From DASUPK01 sp963831605 (GTDB lineage: Bacteria > Actinomycetota > Thermoleophilia > Solirubrobacterales > 70-9), in the NCBI GenBank assembly GCA_963831605.1, contig CAWHQR010000003.1:310001-374000 (forward strand): a stretch of DNA of 64,000 nt, given 5' to 3'. Shown here one piece after another: positions 32,417 to 40,399 of the stretch. The notes beneath the pieces were generated by a model that worked only from the letters and a program-made list of their open reading frames with translations, was not told the DNA's origin and made no database searches. Both the position numbers and the translations under genes were made by a program. Within the stretch, counting starts at the first letter, position 1; each line of letters starts with the position of its first letter.

Positions 32417-32905
32417 CTACGCCGCTACGTGCGCCGCGGCCTTGGGGGCGGACTCGGGCGCGTGGTGGTCGGAGAACTCGACCAGCTCTGCGAGCGTCGT
32501 GCCCATCAGCGCCCTGGTGACGCCGCCCTGCACCCGCGTCCAGAGAAGCTTGGTTGCACAGGCCCGATCCCCGTCGCTCTCATGCGAGCACGAGACCTTG
32601 CCCTCTGGATCGGGCTGGAAGCACTCCATCGGGGCGATCGCGCCCTCCAGCGCCTCGACGACCTCGAGCATCTCGATCTGCTCGGCGGGCCGACCGAGGC
32701 GGTAGCCGCCGTGGGCTCCGCGCTGGCTCTCGACCAGCCCGGCCCTGCGCAGCTTGGCGACCAGGTGCTCGAGGTATGAGAGAGGGAGCCGCTCGGATTC
32801 GGCGACGGCGCTGAGCGCGACGGGCGCGCCGTCCTCCTGACGGCCCAGCTCGACCATCAGGCGGACTCCGTATTCGGCTCGGGTGGAGAACAGCATCGCC
32901 GTCAA
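32417..32905 (-). CDS. Rrf2/IscR-family Fe-S regulator of the suf block
   Basis: 162 residues (internal ATG MLFSTRAEYG at 32896 is an equally good start). Winged helix ALSAVAESERLPLSYLEHLV with recognition region LRRAGLVESQRGAHGGYRLG. Cys95, Cys106 and Cys116 lie in MECFQPDP...KVSCSHES...RACATK, the position of the IscR [2Fe-2S] ligands, but spaced ten and nine residues apart rather than five and five. Likely senses cluster status and controls sufC-S-U. It is 31 bases upstream of sufC. Actinobacteria with a DeoR/ArsR-like SufR would have a different regulator here. Confidence 0.9.
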   Translation of the reverse strand: MTAMLFSTRAEYGVRLMVELGRQEDGAPVALSAVAESERLPLSYLEHLVAKLRRAGLVESQRGAHGGYRLGRPAEQIEMLEVVEALEGAIAPMECFQPDPEGKVSCSHESDGDRACATKLLWTRVQGGVTRALMGTTLAELVEFSDHHAPESAPKAAAHVAA

Positions 32906-32934
32906 ATCCTAGCGGAGAGGTCGGTTATGGCCCA

Positions 32935-32950
32935 TCCGACTGGCATCGGA
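32935..32950. promoter_or_regulatory. small inverted repeat upstream of the IscR-like gene
   Basis: TCCGA ctggca TCGGA lies between the marR stop and the IscR-like start. On the minus strand the same stretch reads as two near-identical 10-base direct units (CAGTCCGATG and CAGTCGGATG) 11 bases apart, one helical turn. It could bind the IscR-like protein or end marR transcription. Weak. Confidence 0.3.
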
Positions 32951-32959
32951 CTGTCATCC

Positions 32960-33412
32960 TCACGAGCGCGCGACCACGCCCCGGAGGACGTCGCGGAACC
33001 GCGCGTAGTCGCGCGCTCCGATCTCGCCCGCGTGGCGGGCCTCGATCTCGGCCACGATCTCGTCGCCGATGATGAGCTGCTCGAGCCCGCGTTCGGTGGG
33101 CACGACCAGCTTCGCTCGCCGGTCGGCGGGGTCCGGCCGGCGCTCCACGTACCCCAGCTCCTCGAGCTCGTCGATCAGGCGACCGACGACCTGCTTGTGG
33201 AGGCCCGAGAGTTGGGCGAGCTCCGTGGCCCGGATGCCGTCCTCGTCCAGGTACGCGAGCACCGACCCATGACGCGGATTGAGATCGTCGTACCCCGCGG
33301 TCGCGAGCCGGTCGAACAGCTCCTGGTGCAGGGAGAGGGTCAGCCGGCTGGCGAGCACGCCCAGATCGGGGTTCCACTCCTGCCGCTCCCTGCGTCGTTT
33401 CGTGGTAGTCAC
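32960..33412 (-). CDS. MarR-family transcriptional regulator
   Basis: 150 residues from GTG. The winged helix is standard: DEDGIRATELAQLSGLHKQV, VVGRLIDELEELGYVERRPD, and the wing PADRRAKLVVPTERG. MarR proteins usually bind palindromes in their own promoter and dissociate with phenolic or oxidising ligands. Two palindromes with half-site TTCGT/ACGAA lie in the intergenic gap to htpX, one covering this gene's own start. So autoregulation and control of htpX are likely. No redox cysteines in the protein. Confidence 0.91.
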   Translation of the reverse strand: MTTTKRRRERQEWNPDLGVLASRLTLSLHQELFDRLATAGYDDLNPRHGSVLAYLDEDGIRATELAQLSGLHKQVVGRLIDELEELGYVERRPDPADRRAKLVVPTERGLEQLIIGDEIVAEIEARHAGEIGARDYARFRDVLRGVVARS

Positions 33413-33416
33413 GAAA
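33398..33416. promoter_or_regulatory. MarR-type operator over the marR start
   Basis: TTTCGTG gtagt CACGAAA: perfect 7-bp inverted repeat with a 5-base spacer. The GTG start of the MarR gene lies inside it. MarR family operators are typically 16-20 bp palindromes, so size and place fit autorepression. Confidence 0.6.
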
Positions 33417-33446
33417 ACAGAAAGTACCAGAACGTGACGGTTGCAT

Positions 33447-33457
33447 TTCGTGACGAA
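33447..33457. promoter_or_regulatory. second MarR-type palindrome between marR and htpX
   Basis: TTCGT-G-ACGAA is a perfect 11-bp palindrome sharing the half-site of the operator at 33398. It is 95 bases before htpX and just upstream of the TATACT hexamer, so binding could block the divergent promoter. Confidence 0.55.
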
Positions 33458-33484
33458 GGCTTATTGCCCGTTGAAACTGCTCCC

Positions 33485-33490
33485 TATACT
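33485..33490 (+). promoter_or_regulatory. candidate -10 box of htpX
   Basis: TATACT matches the -10 consensus at five of six bases and lies 51 bases before the htpX ATG, in an AT-richer patch. TTGCCC at 33464-33469 is a possible -35 with a short 15-bp spacer. The pair is only plausible. Confidence 0.4.
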
Positions 33491-33541
33491 CATCCACACT
33501 CGACTTTCACTTCCCGATACCGAGAAGGAGATCTTTCCGAG

Positions 33542-34402
33542 ATGACAACCACCGGACGTTCCAACTGGCAGGCGGCCTTCAAGACGGTTCTGCTGCTCTC
33601 AGTCCTCGGCGGCATCCTGGTCGGCGCCGGTTACCTGATCGGCGGGCCTTCTACCGCCCTGGTCTTCCTGTTCATCGCGGTCATCATCAACATGGGCAGC
33701 TGGTTCTTCAGCGACAAGATCGCTCTCGCTGCCGCGAAGGCGCAGCCGGTGTCCGAGGAGGAGGATCCGCGGCTCTACCAGATGGTCCGGGACCTGACCA
33801 CTCGCGCCGGTCTCCCCATGCCGAAGCTCTACGTGATCCCGCAGGAGCAGCCGAACGCCTTTGCGACGGGCCGCAATCCGAAGCACTCCGCGGTCGCGGT
33901 GACCGCCGGGATTCGCAAGCTCCTCACCGAGGATGAGCTGCGGGGCGTGCTCGCGCACGAACTCGGACACGTCCGCAACCACGACATTCTCCTGACCTCC
34001 GTGGTCGCAACGATCGCGTCCGCCATCACCTGGATCGGCTACATGGTGCTCTGGGTCGGGGGCGACAGCGATTCGCCCCTCGGGATCATCGGTCCGCTGC
34101 TGCTCTGGATACTCGCCCCGATCTCCGCGGCGATCATCCAGATGGCGATCTCCCGTCAGCGCGAATACTCGGCCGACGCGACGGGCGCCGAGATCTGCGG
34201 GAACCCGGAGTCGCTTGCTTCCGCGCTGCTGCGCCTCGAGTCCGGCGCCCAGGCGATCCCGATGCAGGTCAACCAGGCCAGCGAGCCGCTGTACATCGTC
34301 AAGCCGTTCAGCGGAAAGGGCCTCGCCTCGCTCTTCTCGACGCATCCGCCGATCGAGGAGCGCGTCCGCCGGCTCCGTCAGATGCGGCCCACCATCGGTT
34401 AG
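33542..34402 (+). CDS. htpX: HtpX-family M48 membrane metalloprotease
   Basis: 286 residues, ATG at 33542 preceded by AAGGAG. Two N-terminal membrane helices (VLLLSVLGGILVGAGYLIGG; ALVFLFIAVIINMGSWFF) then the zinc site HELGH within GVLAHELGHVRNHDILLTSV, with two more helices after it and the third ligand Glu in SRQREYSADATGAEI. C-terminal STHPPIEERVRRLRQM is the family tail. HtpX degrades damaged membrane proteins. Probably regulated by the divergent MarR protein. The next gene starts at the base after its stop. Confidence 0.95.
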   Translation: MTTTGRSNWQAAFKTVLLLSVLGGILVGAGYLIGGPSTALVFLFIAVIINMGSWFFSDKIALAAAKAQPVSEEEDPRLYQMVRDLTTRAGLPMPKLYVIPQEQPNAFATGRNPKHSAVAVTAGIRKLLTEDELRGVLAHELGHVRNHDILLTSVVATIASAITWIGYMVLWVGGDSDSPLGIIGPLLLWILAPISAAIIQMAISRQREYSADATGAEICGNPESLASALLRLESGAQAIPMQVNQASEPLYIVKPFSGKGLASLFSTHPPIEERVRRLRQMRPTIG

Positions 34403-34846
34403 TTGGCCTACCGAGTCCTGAGTTCGGGGGACGCTTTCTGGCGTCCCTCGAACCAGATGAAGGTCGACAACACGGACCTTGCCAAGCAGCTCGAGGCAGA
34501 GACGCTCGGTGCGCGTCTCTGGCGGCTCCATCCCGGCCAGGCGAGCACCTGGCACCGGCACTTCGAGGCACACGAGCTCTACGTCCTGCTCGAGGGGAAG
34601 GGACGGGCGCGGGTCGATGACGAGGTGCTGACCCTCGATCCGCTGTCGGCGTTGCTCGTCGAGCCCGAGCACGCCCGCCAGCTCTTCAACGACACGGATG
34701 CCGATGCGCTCTGGCTGGTGGTGAGCGCGCCGCGCGAGGGGGTCACCAGCACCCTCGAGATGAGCGAGGAGCAGCTCACGGCGATGTATCCGGAGGGCCC
34801 GAGGGCCATGCCGTCCGAGCTCGGCGGCGGGCAATTTGAAGGCTGA
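34403..34846 (+). CDS. cupin-domain protein, 147 aa
   Basis: The frame opens at a TTG directly after the htpX TAG; an internal ATG (MKVDNTDLAK) gives a shorter version. The cupin fold shows motif 1 HPGQASTWHRHFEAHELYVL followed by EGKGRARVDDE and motif 2 LLVEPEHARQLFNDTDADAL. His residues in HRH and EPEHARQ could bind a metal. Such cupins are sugar isomerases, dioxygenases or binders. Likely co-transcribed with htpX. Confidence 0.83.
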   Translation: MAYRVLSSGDAFWRPSNQMKVDNTDLAKQLEAETLGARLWRLHPGQASTWHRHFEAHELYVLLEGKGRARVDDEVLTLDPLSALLVEPEHARQLFNDTDADALWLVVSAPREGVTSTLEMSEEQLTAMYPEGPRAMPSELGGGQFEG

Positions 34847-34853
34847 ACCTGGC

Positions 34854-34859
34854 TATACT
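34854..34859 (+). promoter_or_regulatory. candidate -10 box of the rhodanese-E1-MoaD operon
   Basis: TATACT stands out in an AT-rich gap 45 bases before the rhodanese ATG. No well-spaced -35 is visible. Supports a transcript start separate from htpX-cupin. Confidence 0.35.
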
Positions 34860-34904
34860 TTCTGAAGTAATGAAACCCGATCAGGATTTGGGATATTTGA
34901 GACC

Positions 34905-35369
34905 ATGAGCTCCGTGGAGATGCCCCGCAAGGACGTGCCGCCGCCCCTCGAACTGGTCAAGAGCCGGATCGAGGAGCTGCTCCCCCCCGTCGCCAAGGAA
35001 GAGATCGATGGCGGCGCCGTGGTGATCGACGTGCGCGACCCCGAGCGATTCGACGCTGGGCACGTCCAGGGCGCGGTCAATGTGCCCGCCGGTGAGAGTG
35101 CCCGTGAGGCTCACGACGCCGCCTACGTTGAGGCGATTGAGAGCGCCGGCGCGGGCCCCGACGACCGCATCATCCTGGTCTGCGGAGAGGGCAACCGCTC
35201 GGCACGCGCCGCTGACGCGTTGCAGAACGAGCACGACTTCAAGCACGTGGCGTCCATCATCGGTGGGTCGAAGCTCTGGAACGAGCTCGGATACCCCATC
35301 GAAGGAGAGATCGCGATCGGCGACGAAGAGGCCGAGACACACTTGGAAGGCGAGGAGGACACAACCTGA
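34905..35369 (+). CDS. single-domain rhodanese sulfurtransferase
   Basis: 154 residues. Rhodanese fold with VVIDVRDPERFDAGHVQGAV and the active-site loop LVCGEGNRSARA carrying the persulfide cysteine. About 30 residues precede the domain and an acidic tail (EEAETHLEGEEDTT) follows. Probably carries sulfur for the sulfur-carrier protein encoded two genes downstream. Its stop overlaps the next ATG by one base (TGATG). Confidence 0.92.
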   Translation: MSSVEMPRKDVPPPLELVKSRIEELLPPVAKEEIDGGAVVIDVRDPERFDAGHVQGAVNVPAGESAREAHDAAYVEAIESAGAGPDDRIILVCGEGNRSARAADALQNEHDFKHVASIIGGSKLWNELGYPIEGEIAIGDEEAETHLEGEEDTT

Positions 35370-36538
35370 TGGCCAGCACCGAGACGATTGAGCAGGTCAA
35401 GGAGCGAATCGAGGAGGTCGAGCCGGCCGAGGCCCTGGAGGAGCTCCGGGGCGACGGCGTTGCGCTGATCGACACCCGCGAGCCGTACGAGCACTTCGAG
35501 GCGCACATCGACGGAGGCGAGCTGATTCGCCCGGCCGACGTAACCGACCGCATCGAGGAGGTCGTCCCCGACCATTCCCAGCGTGTGCTCCTCTACTGCG
35601 CCTCCGGCAACCGCTCCGCCCGCGCCGCTGACGAGCTTCGCGACCTTGGCTACGAGAACGCCGCCTCGGTACGCGGTGGCATCAAGGCCTGGGAGGCCGC
35701 CGGCCTTCCGGTTGTGATGGCGGAGGGAATGACCCCGGAGCAGCGCAACCGCTACTCCCGCCACACCCTGCTTCCCGAGGTCGGTGTCGAGGGCCAGCTC
35801 AAGATGCTGAATGCCAAGGTGCTGCTGATCGGCGCCGGGGGCCTGGGGGCTCCCACGGCCCTCTACCTGGCCGCGGCCGGCATCGGCACACTCGGCCTGG
35901 TCGACGACGATGAGGTCGACGAGTCGAACCTGCAGCGCCAGGTGATCCACAACACGGAGCGAATCGGCCAGCCCAAGACCGAGTCCGCCCGCAAGACGAT
36001 CGAGGCGCTCAACCCGGACGTCGACGTGGTCGAACACCGCATCCGTCTGGACGCGACGAACATCATCGACATCATCAAGGACTACGACGTGATCGTCGAC
36101 GGGGCGGACAACTTCCCGACCCGGTACCTCCTGAACGACGCGTCGGTGCGCCTGCGCAAGCCGGTCGTGTCAGCGTCGATTCTCGCGTTCGACGGGCAGA
36201 TCTCGACCTTCGTCCCCTACGAGGGCCCCTGCTACCGCTGCCTCTACCCGACGCCACCACCGGCCGAGCTCGCCCCGAGCTGCGGCGCCGCCGGTGTGCT
36301 CGGCGTGATGGCCGGAGTCATGGGATTGCTGCAGGCGAACGAGGTCATCAAGCTGGTCGTCGGGATCGGCGAGCCGCTGATCGGCCGCCTGCTCCTCTAC
36401 GACTCGCTCGGCACCCGCTTCACTGAGCTCAAGGTCCGTCGGGACCCGGAGTGCCCGATCTGCGGCCCGAACGCCCAGGAGATCCCTGAGTCGGAGATGG
36501 GCAAGTTCCCCGACTACGAGCTCTTCTGCGCCGGCTAA
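35369..36538 (+). CDS. E1-like adenylyltransferase with N-terminal rhodanese domain (MoeZ/ThiF family)
   Basis: 389 residues, two domains in unusual order. Residues about 15-115 are a rhodanese domain: ALIDTREPYEHFEAHIDGGE and active loop LYCASGNRSARAADELRD. Residues 125-389 are a ThiF/MoeB domain: NRYSRHTLLPEVG, nucleotide motif LLIGAGGLGAPTALYLAAAG, DDDEVDESNLQRQVIHN, and PCYRCLYP followed by APSCGAAGV (catalytic cysteine region), with a second Cys pair CPIC near the end for zinc. MoeZ proteins normally carry rhodanese at the C-terminus. It would adenylate and thiocarboxylate the GG-ending carrier in the next gene. Confidence 0.92.
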   Translation: MASTETIEQVKERIEEVEPAEALEELRGDGVALIDTREPYEHFEAHIDGGELIRPADVTDRIEEVVPDHSQRVLLYCASGNRSARAADELRDLGYENAASVRGGIKAWEAAGLPVVMAEGMTPEQRNRYSRHTLLPEVGVEGQLKMLNAKVLLIGAGGLGAPTALYLAAAGIGTLGLVDDDEVDESNLQRQVIHNTERIGQPKTESARKTIEALNPDVDVVEHRIRLDATNIIDIIKDYDVIVDGADNFPTRYLLNDASVRLRKPVVSASILAFDGQISTFVPYEGPCYRCLYPTPPPAELAPSCGAAGVLGVMAGVMGLLQANEVIKLVVGIGEPLIGRLLLYDSLGTRFTELKVRRDPECPICGPNAQEIPESEMGKFPDYELFCAG

Positions 36539-36562
36539 CTGTCAGCCGCTAGGTTTCCCGCC

Positions 36563-36835
36563 ATGCCGACGATCAAGGTCCCACCCGTGCTGCGCCAGCA
36601 GACCGACGGCGAGGCCGAGGTCAGCGTCGACGGCGCGACCGTGGGCGACGCCCTCAGGGCTCTCGCGGAGCGCTATCCAGCGACGAAGGACCAGCTCTTC
36701 TCGGAGGATGGCGAGCTCAACCGCTACGTCAACGTCTACCTGAACGACGAGGACGTCCGCGTGCTGGACGGCCTCGACACCGGGGCCTCTGAGTCGGACA
36801 CCGTGGTGCTCCTGCCCGCCATGGCGGGCGGCTAG
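36563..36835 (+). CDS. MoaD/CysO-type ubiquitin-like sulfur carrier
   Basis: 90 residues, beta-grasp fold (IKVPPVLRQQ, GDALRALAERYP, LNRYVNVYLNDEDVRVLDGL, DTVVLLPAMAGG) ending in the exposed Gly-Gly needed for thiocarboxylation. Spacing to the E1-like gene is 24 bases. In mycobacteria CysO is charged by MoeZ and feeds CysM for cysteine synthesis, with Mec removing the product. Neither cysM nor a JAMM protease lies in this window, so the acceptor is unknown. Confidence 0.9.
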   Translation: MPTIKVPPVLRQQTDGEAEVSVDGATVGDALRALAERYPATKDQLFSEDGELNRYVNVYLNDEDVRVLDGLDTGASESDTVVLLPAMAGG

Positions 36836-36947
36836 GGCTCTTCGCCTGCAGCCGCAATCCACCTCTGCGTGCGTGAATCGCCGCTGACCTCTGTTACGTT
36901 TGGAGTCCGCGAGCACGAGATTTTCGTGGGGAGGGGAAACGCGGTCA

Positions 36948-38483
36948 ATGACCTCTGAGCCGTTCCAGCAGACGGGCCTCGCCCGCGACGACGCGCCCCG
37001 GCAGACGCCGGCCGTGCGCGAGCTCGGCGGGATCGACGTCGCCGACACCAAGGTTCTTCCGATCAGGGGTGGCCGGGCCGCGCGGGCGCGTGGCGCGATC
37101 CTCCGCCGGCTTCTGGCGCTTACGGACTGGGTCTCCTTGATCGCCGGGACGTCGGTCAGCTACCTGCTGGTTTCAAACCCACCCATGCAGCCCTCCTCGA
37201 TCGCCTGGTCGGCGGCTTTCAGCCCGGCCTGGATCCTCGTGATGAAGCTGCATGGCCTCTACGACCAGGATCACCGCCGGATTCGCCACAGCACTTTGGA
37301 TGAACTTCCAGCCCTCTTCTCCGCCGTGGTGATCGGCACGGTCGCCATCGGGGTCCTCACACGAATCACCCCCGCGCCCTACGTCTCGGGCACGGCGCTG
37401 GGCATCCTGGCCGTGACCGCGTTCGTCGTCAGCGCCTCGCTCCGAGGGCTCACCCGTCAGATCTGGCATGCGCGGCGTCCCCCCGAGAAGTCGGCGGTGG
37501 TGGGCTCAGGAGGGGCGATGCGACGGCTCAGCAGGCGGATCGAGACACATCCTGAGGTCCACCTGTCGCTGGTCGGCTATTTCGGTGATGAGACGGCCTC
37601 GCATTCGAATGCCGAGACCAATGGCGCGAACGGTCAAATGAGGTGCCTCGGACCGCGATCCGAGCTGATCTCCGTCGCCGAGCAGCGCGGGCTCGAGCAC
37701 ATCCTCGTTGCGGACGAGTCGATCTCCACCGATGAGTTGCGAGGCCTGATCGGCGACTGCAAGCGCTTCGGGCTCTCCCTCACCCTGGTGGCGCCCAACG
37801 CCGAGCTGCTCGGACCCGGGATACAGCTGAATCGTCTCGGCGAGCTGCCGCTGCTGGACTTCGCCTTCTCGGATCCGCCGCGATCGACGATGGCGCTGAA
37901 GCGGGGAATCGACATCGCCGTCTCCGCCGGCATGCTCCTGTTGCTGGCGCCATTGCTTCTCATCGTGGCAATTGCGATCAAGCTGGACTCACGGGGCCCC
38001 GTGCTTTTCAAGCAGGTCAGAGTCGGCAGGGGGGGTGGGCCGTTCACGATGTTCAAGTTCCGGACGATGGTCGATGGCGCCGACGAGAGGGTCAGTGAGG
38101 TGGTGAACACGGAGGCTCTCGTCGAGCCCTCCTTCAAGGTCCCCAACGATCCCCGGCACACCTGGATCGGGCGCCGGCTGCGTCGCCTCAGTCTCGACGA
38201 GACGCCGCAGCTCTGGAACGTGCTCCACGGCGAGATGTCCCTGGTCGGTCCGCGTCCCGAGGAGGAGGCCGTGGTCGCGCTCTACGACGAGCGTCAGCGG
38301 CTGCGCCTCGGGGTCAAGCCCGGGATAACGGGGCCGATGCAGGTCTACGGTCGCGGCGATCTGACCTTCGAGGAGCGGCTCGCGCTCGAGCTCGCCTACA
38401 TCGACAACCTCTCGATCGCCCAGGATGTAGCGATCCTCCTGCGGACGCCCCGCGCGGTAATTGGCGGAAGCGGCGCCTACTGA
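36948..38483 (+). CDS. polyprenyl-phosphate sugar-1-phosphate transferase (initiates glycan synthesis)
   Basis: 511 residues from ATG 36948, behind GGGGAGGGG. About 70 N-terminal cytoplasmic residues, then several membrane helices (LIAGTSVSYLLVS; SAVVIGTVAIGVLT; LGILAVTAFVVSA), a central CoA-binding-like region (PEKSAVVGSGGAMRRLSRRI), and the bacterial sugar transferase domain: LKRGIDIAVSAGMLLLLAPL, DSRGPVLFKQVRVGRGG, FTMFKFRTMV and LDETPQLWNVLHGEMSLVGP. This WbaP/CpsE-like enzyme moves a sugar phosphate from a nucleotide sugar to undecaprenyl phosphate. Opens the polysaccharide locus. Confidence 0.93.
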   Translation: MTSEPFQQTGLARDDAPRQTPAVRELGGIDVADTKVLPIRGGRAARARGAILRRLLALTDWVSLIAGTSVSYLLVSNPPMQPSSIAWSAAFSPAWILVMKLHGLYDQDHRRIRHSTLDELPALFSAVVIGTVAIGVLTRITPAPYVSGTALGILAVTAFVVSASLRGLTRQIWHARRPPEKSAVVGSGGAMRRLSRRIETHPEVHLSLVGYFGDETASHSNAETNGANGQMRCLGPRSELISVAEQRGLEHILVADESISTDELRGLIGDCKRFGLSLTLVAPNAELLGPGIQLNRLGELPLLDFAFSDPPRSTMALKRGIDIAVSAGMLLLLAPLLLIVAIAIKLDSRGPVLFKQVRVGRGGGPFTMFKFRTMVDGADERVSEVVNTEALVEPSFKVPNDPRHTWIGRRLRRLSLDETPQLWNVLHGEMSLVGPRPEEEAVVALYDERQRLRLGVKPGITGPMQVYGRGDLTFEERLALELAYIDNLSIAQDVAILLRTPRAVIGGSGAY

Positions 38484-39376
38484 TCCGGCAGGCCGCTTCG
38501 TCGTGGCGATCGTCAGCCACGGCGCGCCGGAGCTGCTTCGAAGCTGCCTGCGGTCGTTCGAAACGACGGTCGACAGCAAGCCACGTCAAGTCGTTGTCGT
38601 GGACAGCGGCAGCCCCGACGAGACTCCGGATATGGTCGCCCGGGATTTTCCATGGGTTGAGCTGATCCGACGCGGCAACATCGGCTTCGCCGCCGGGAAC
38701 AACCTGGTGCTGCGGGGGCCCGGCGCCGAATTCGTCCTGCTGCTCAACCCCGACACCGAGCTGCGAGACGGGACGCTGGAGAGCTGCCTCGAGAGAATGG
38801 ACGCGGATCCCGCGATCGGCATCGTCGGCTGCAAGCTGGTGCGGCCGTCGGGGGAACTCGATCACGCCTGCAAGCGCTCATTTCCGACGCCGTTGTCCGC
38901 CCTCGCACACTTCACGGGCATCGGCCGCTCCGATCGGGCCCCCGCCCGTTTGAGTCAATATCGCGCGACTGACCTGGCTGAGGACGAGCCTGGCCCAGTC
39001 GACGCCGTGAACGGGGCGTTCATGCTGGTGCAGGGTCAAGGCGATCCGGGAGGTGGGCCTCCTCGACGAGGGCTATTGGCTGTACATGGAGGACCTCGAC
39101 TGGTGCTACCGCTTCTGGCAGCGGGGCTGGACGGTGTTCTACGAGCCGTCCGGCGTCGCGCTGCACGTCAAGGGCGGCTCGAGCGGGGAGCGGCGCGGCT
39201 TCCGGCAGGAGGTCGCTTTCCATCGCGGCATAGGCCGGTTCTACAGGAAGTTCTATGCGCCGAGCGCTTCGCCGCTCACCTCAATCATCGTCTTCCTCGG
39301 GATCGGCGTGAAGCTCCTGGCCGGTCTGGCGGCCCGCCTGCACCCGATCAGGGCTTTCCGCCGGTCAGCCCGGTGA
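38461..39376 (+). pseudogene. GT2 glycosyltransferase, interrupted by a single-base insertion
   Basis: The frame starts at TTG 38461, overlapping the sugar transferase by 23 bases, and encodes a GT2 (rhamnosyltransferase-like) protein: VVAIVSHGAPELLRS, VVVVDSGSPDETPD, NIGFAAGNNLVLRG and LLLNPDTELRDGTL. After DAVNGAFMLVQ it shifts frame. Removing one base within 39034-39037 (GGG run at 39033-39035) restores FMLVQVKAIREVGLLDEGYW and the rest, YMEDLDWCYRFWQRGWTVFY, to a stop at 39376, giving 304 residues. No internal stops otherwise. So it is either recently broken or contains a sequence error. The tail has a membrane-associating helix (LTSIIVFLGIGVKLLAGLA). Confidence 0.8.
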
Positions 39377-40383
39377 ACGCGTTCCACGCCGGCTTCGGGT
39401 CGAGCGTCGAAGTGAACAGGCCGGTGTGGAAGAACCAGATCGGCCCGGGCACGTCTCGCCACGAATACCAGATCACCCCGGCGATTCTCAGTCGCGCACT
39501 GTTCGCGGCCATCAACCCGAAGGCCTGGCGCAGGTAGGACGCCTGTCGCTGCGGGGATACGGTGAGCGGCGTCGGGCTGCCGCCGGTTGCCCAGCCGATC
39601 TCCGTGATCCAGATCGGCGTGCGCCGGTCCTTGAACCGGTTCATGATCTTGCGGGTCTCCTTGACGGCATTGAGCGCGTCGCGCGGCGTGGTGGCGTAGG
39701 GATGGACGGCGACCGCGTCGAACAGGCTCTTCGCCTTGCGCCGGTAGATGCCGGTCAGGTACTGATCGAGGGATATTCCGTGCTTGATCTGCGGCGTCCT
39801 GAAGAGCCCGGCCAGGACGATGCGGGCCGAAGGGTCACCCGCCTTGATCCCGTCGTGGAACACTCGCAGGAGCCCGACGTACTGCTTTGGCGTTCGGCCG
39901 CGGGTACCAGAAGCTGGGCGAGTTGACCTCGTTCCAGAGCTGCCAGTTGATCACCGGAAGCCTGGGAATGGACGGGTTCTCCGACCAGAACGAGCCGTTG
40001 GCCCCGTATCGCGCGGCCGCAGCCTGGACGAATGCCCCGAACTCGCCCATGTGCGGTTTGGCCGGCGGGTAGTTGGTCTTCGCCGCGGCCCAGGCGGGAG
40101 AGCTGTAGACGGTCGGCAGGACCTGGATGCCCTGCTGGGCGGCCGCTCCGATGATCGCGTCGTAGTGGCTCCAGTCGTACGACGAGCCTTGGCTCGGCTG
40201 AACCGCTCCCCAGACGAAGTTGATCCGGAGTGTTCCCACCTTGCCGGTGCCCATCCGGGCGATCTCGGACGAATCAGGGTCGTTGGCGGTGATCACGCCG
40301 TAGAACGAGCGCGGTGCGGCGCTCGCATGCGGGGAAAGCGCGAGGCAGATGAGCAGGGTCGTCGCGATGACGAGGCGTCGCAA
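39348..40383 (-). pseudogene. secreted clan-A glycoside hydrolase (GH39/GH5-like), interrupted by a single-base insertion
   Basis: TTG at 40383 has GGAG seven bases upstream; TTG at 40389 is alternative. A signal peptide (LVIATTLLICLALSPHASAA) precedes a TIM barrel. Acid/base Glu lies in NWQLWNEVNSPSFW and the nucleophile Glu in TPIWITEIGWATGG, as in clan GH-A. The frame breaks after SFWYPRPN; deleting one base of the TTT run at 39886-39888 restores WYPRPNAKQYVGLLRVFHDG and continues to the stop at 39348, 344 residues in all. It may trim or degrade the glycan. Its 3' end overlaps the facing GT2 gene by 29 bases. Confidence 0.78.
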
Positions 40384-40399
40384 GGTCAATCTCCTTTGC

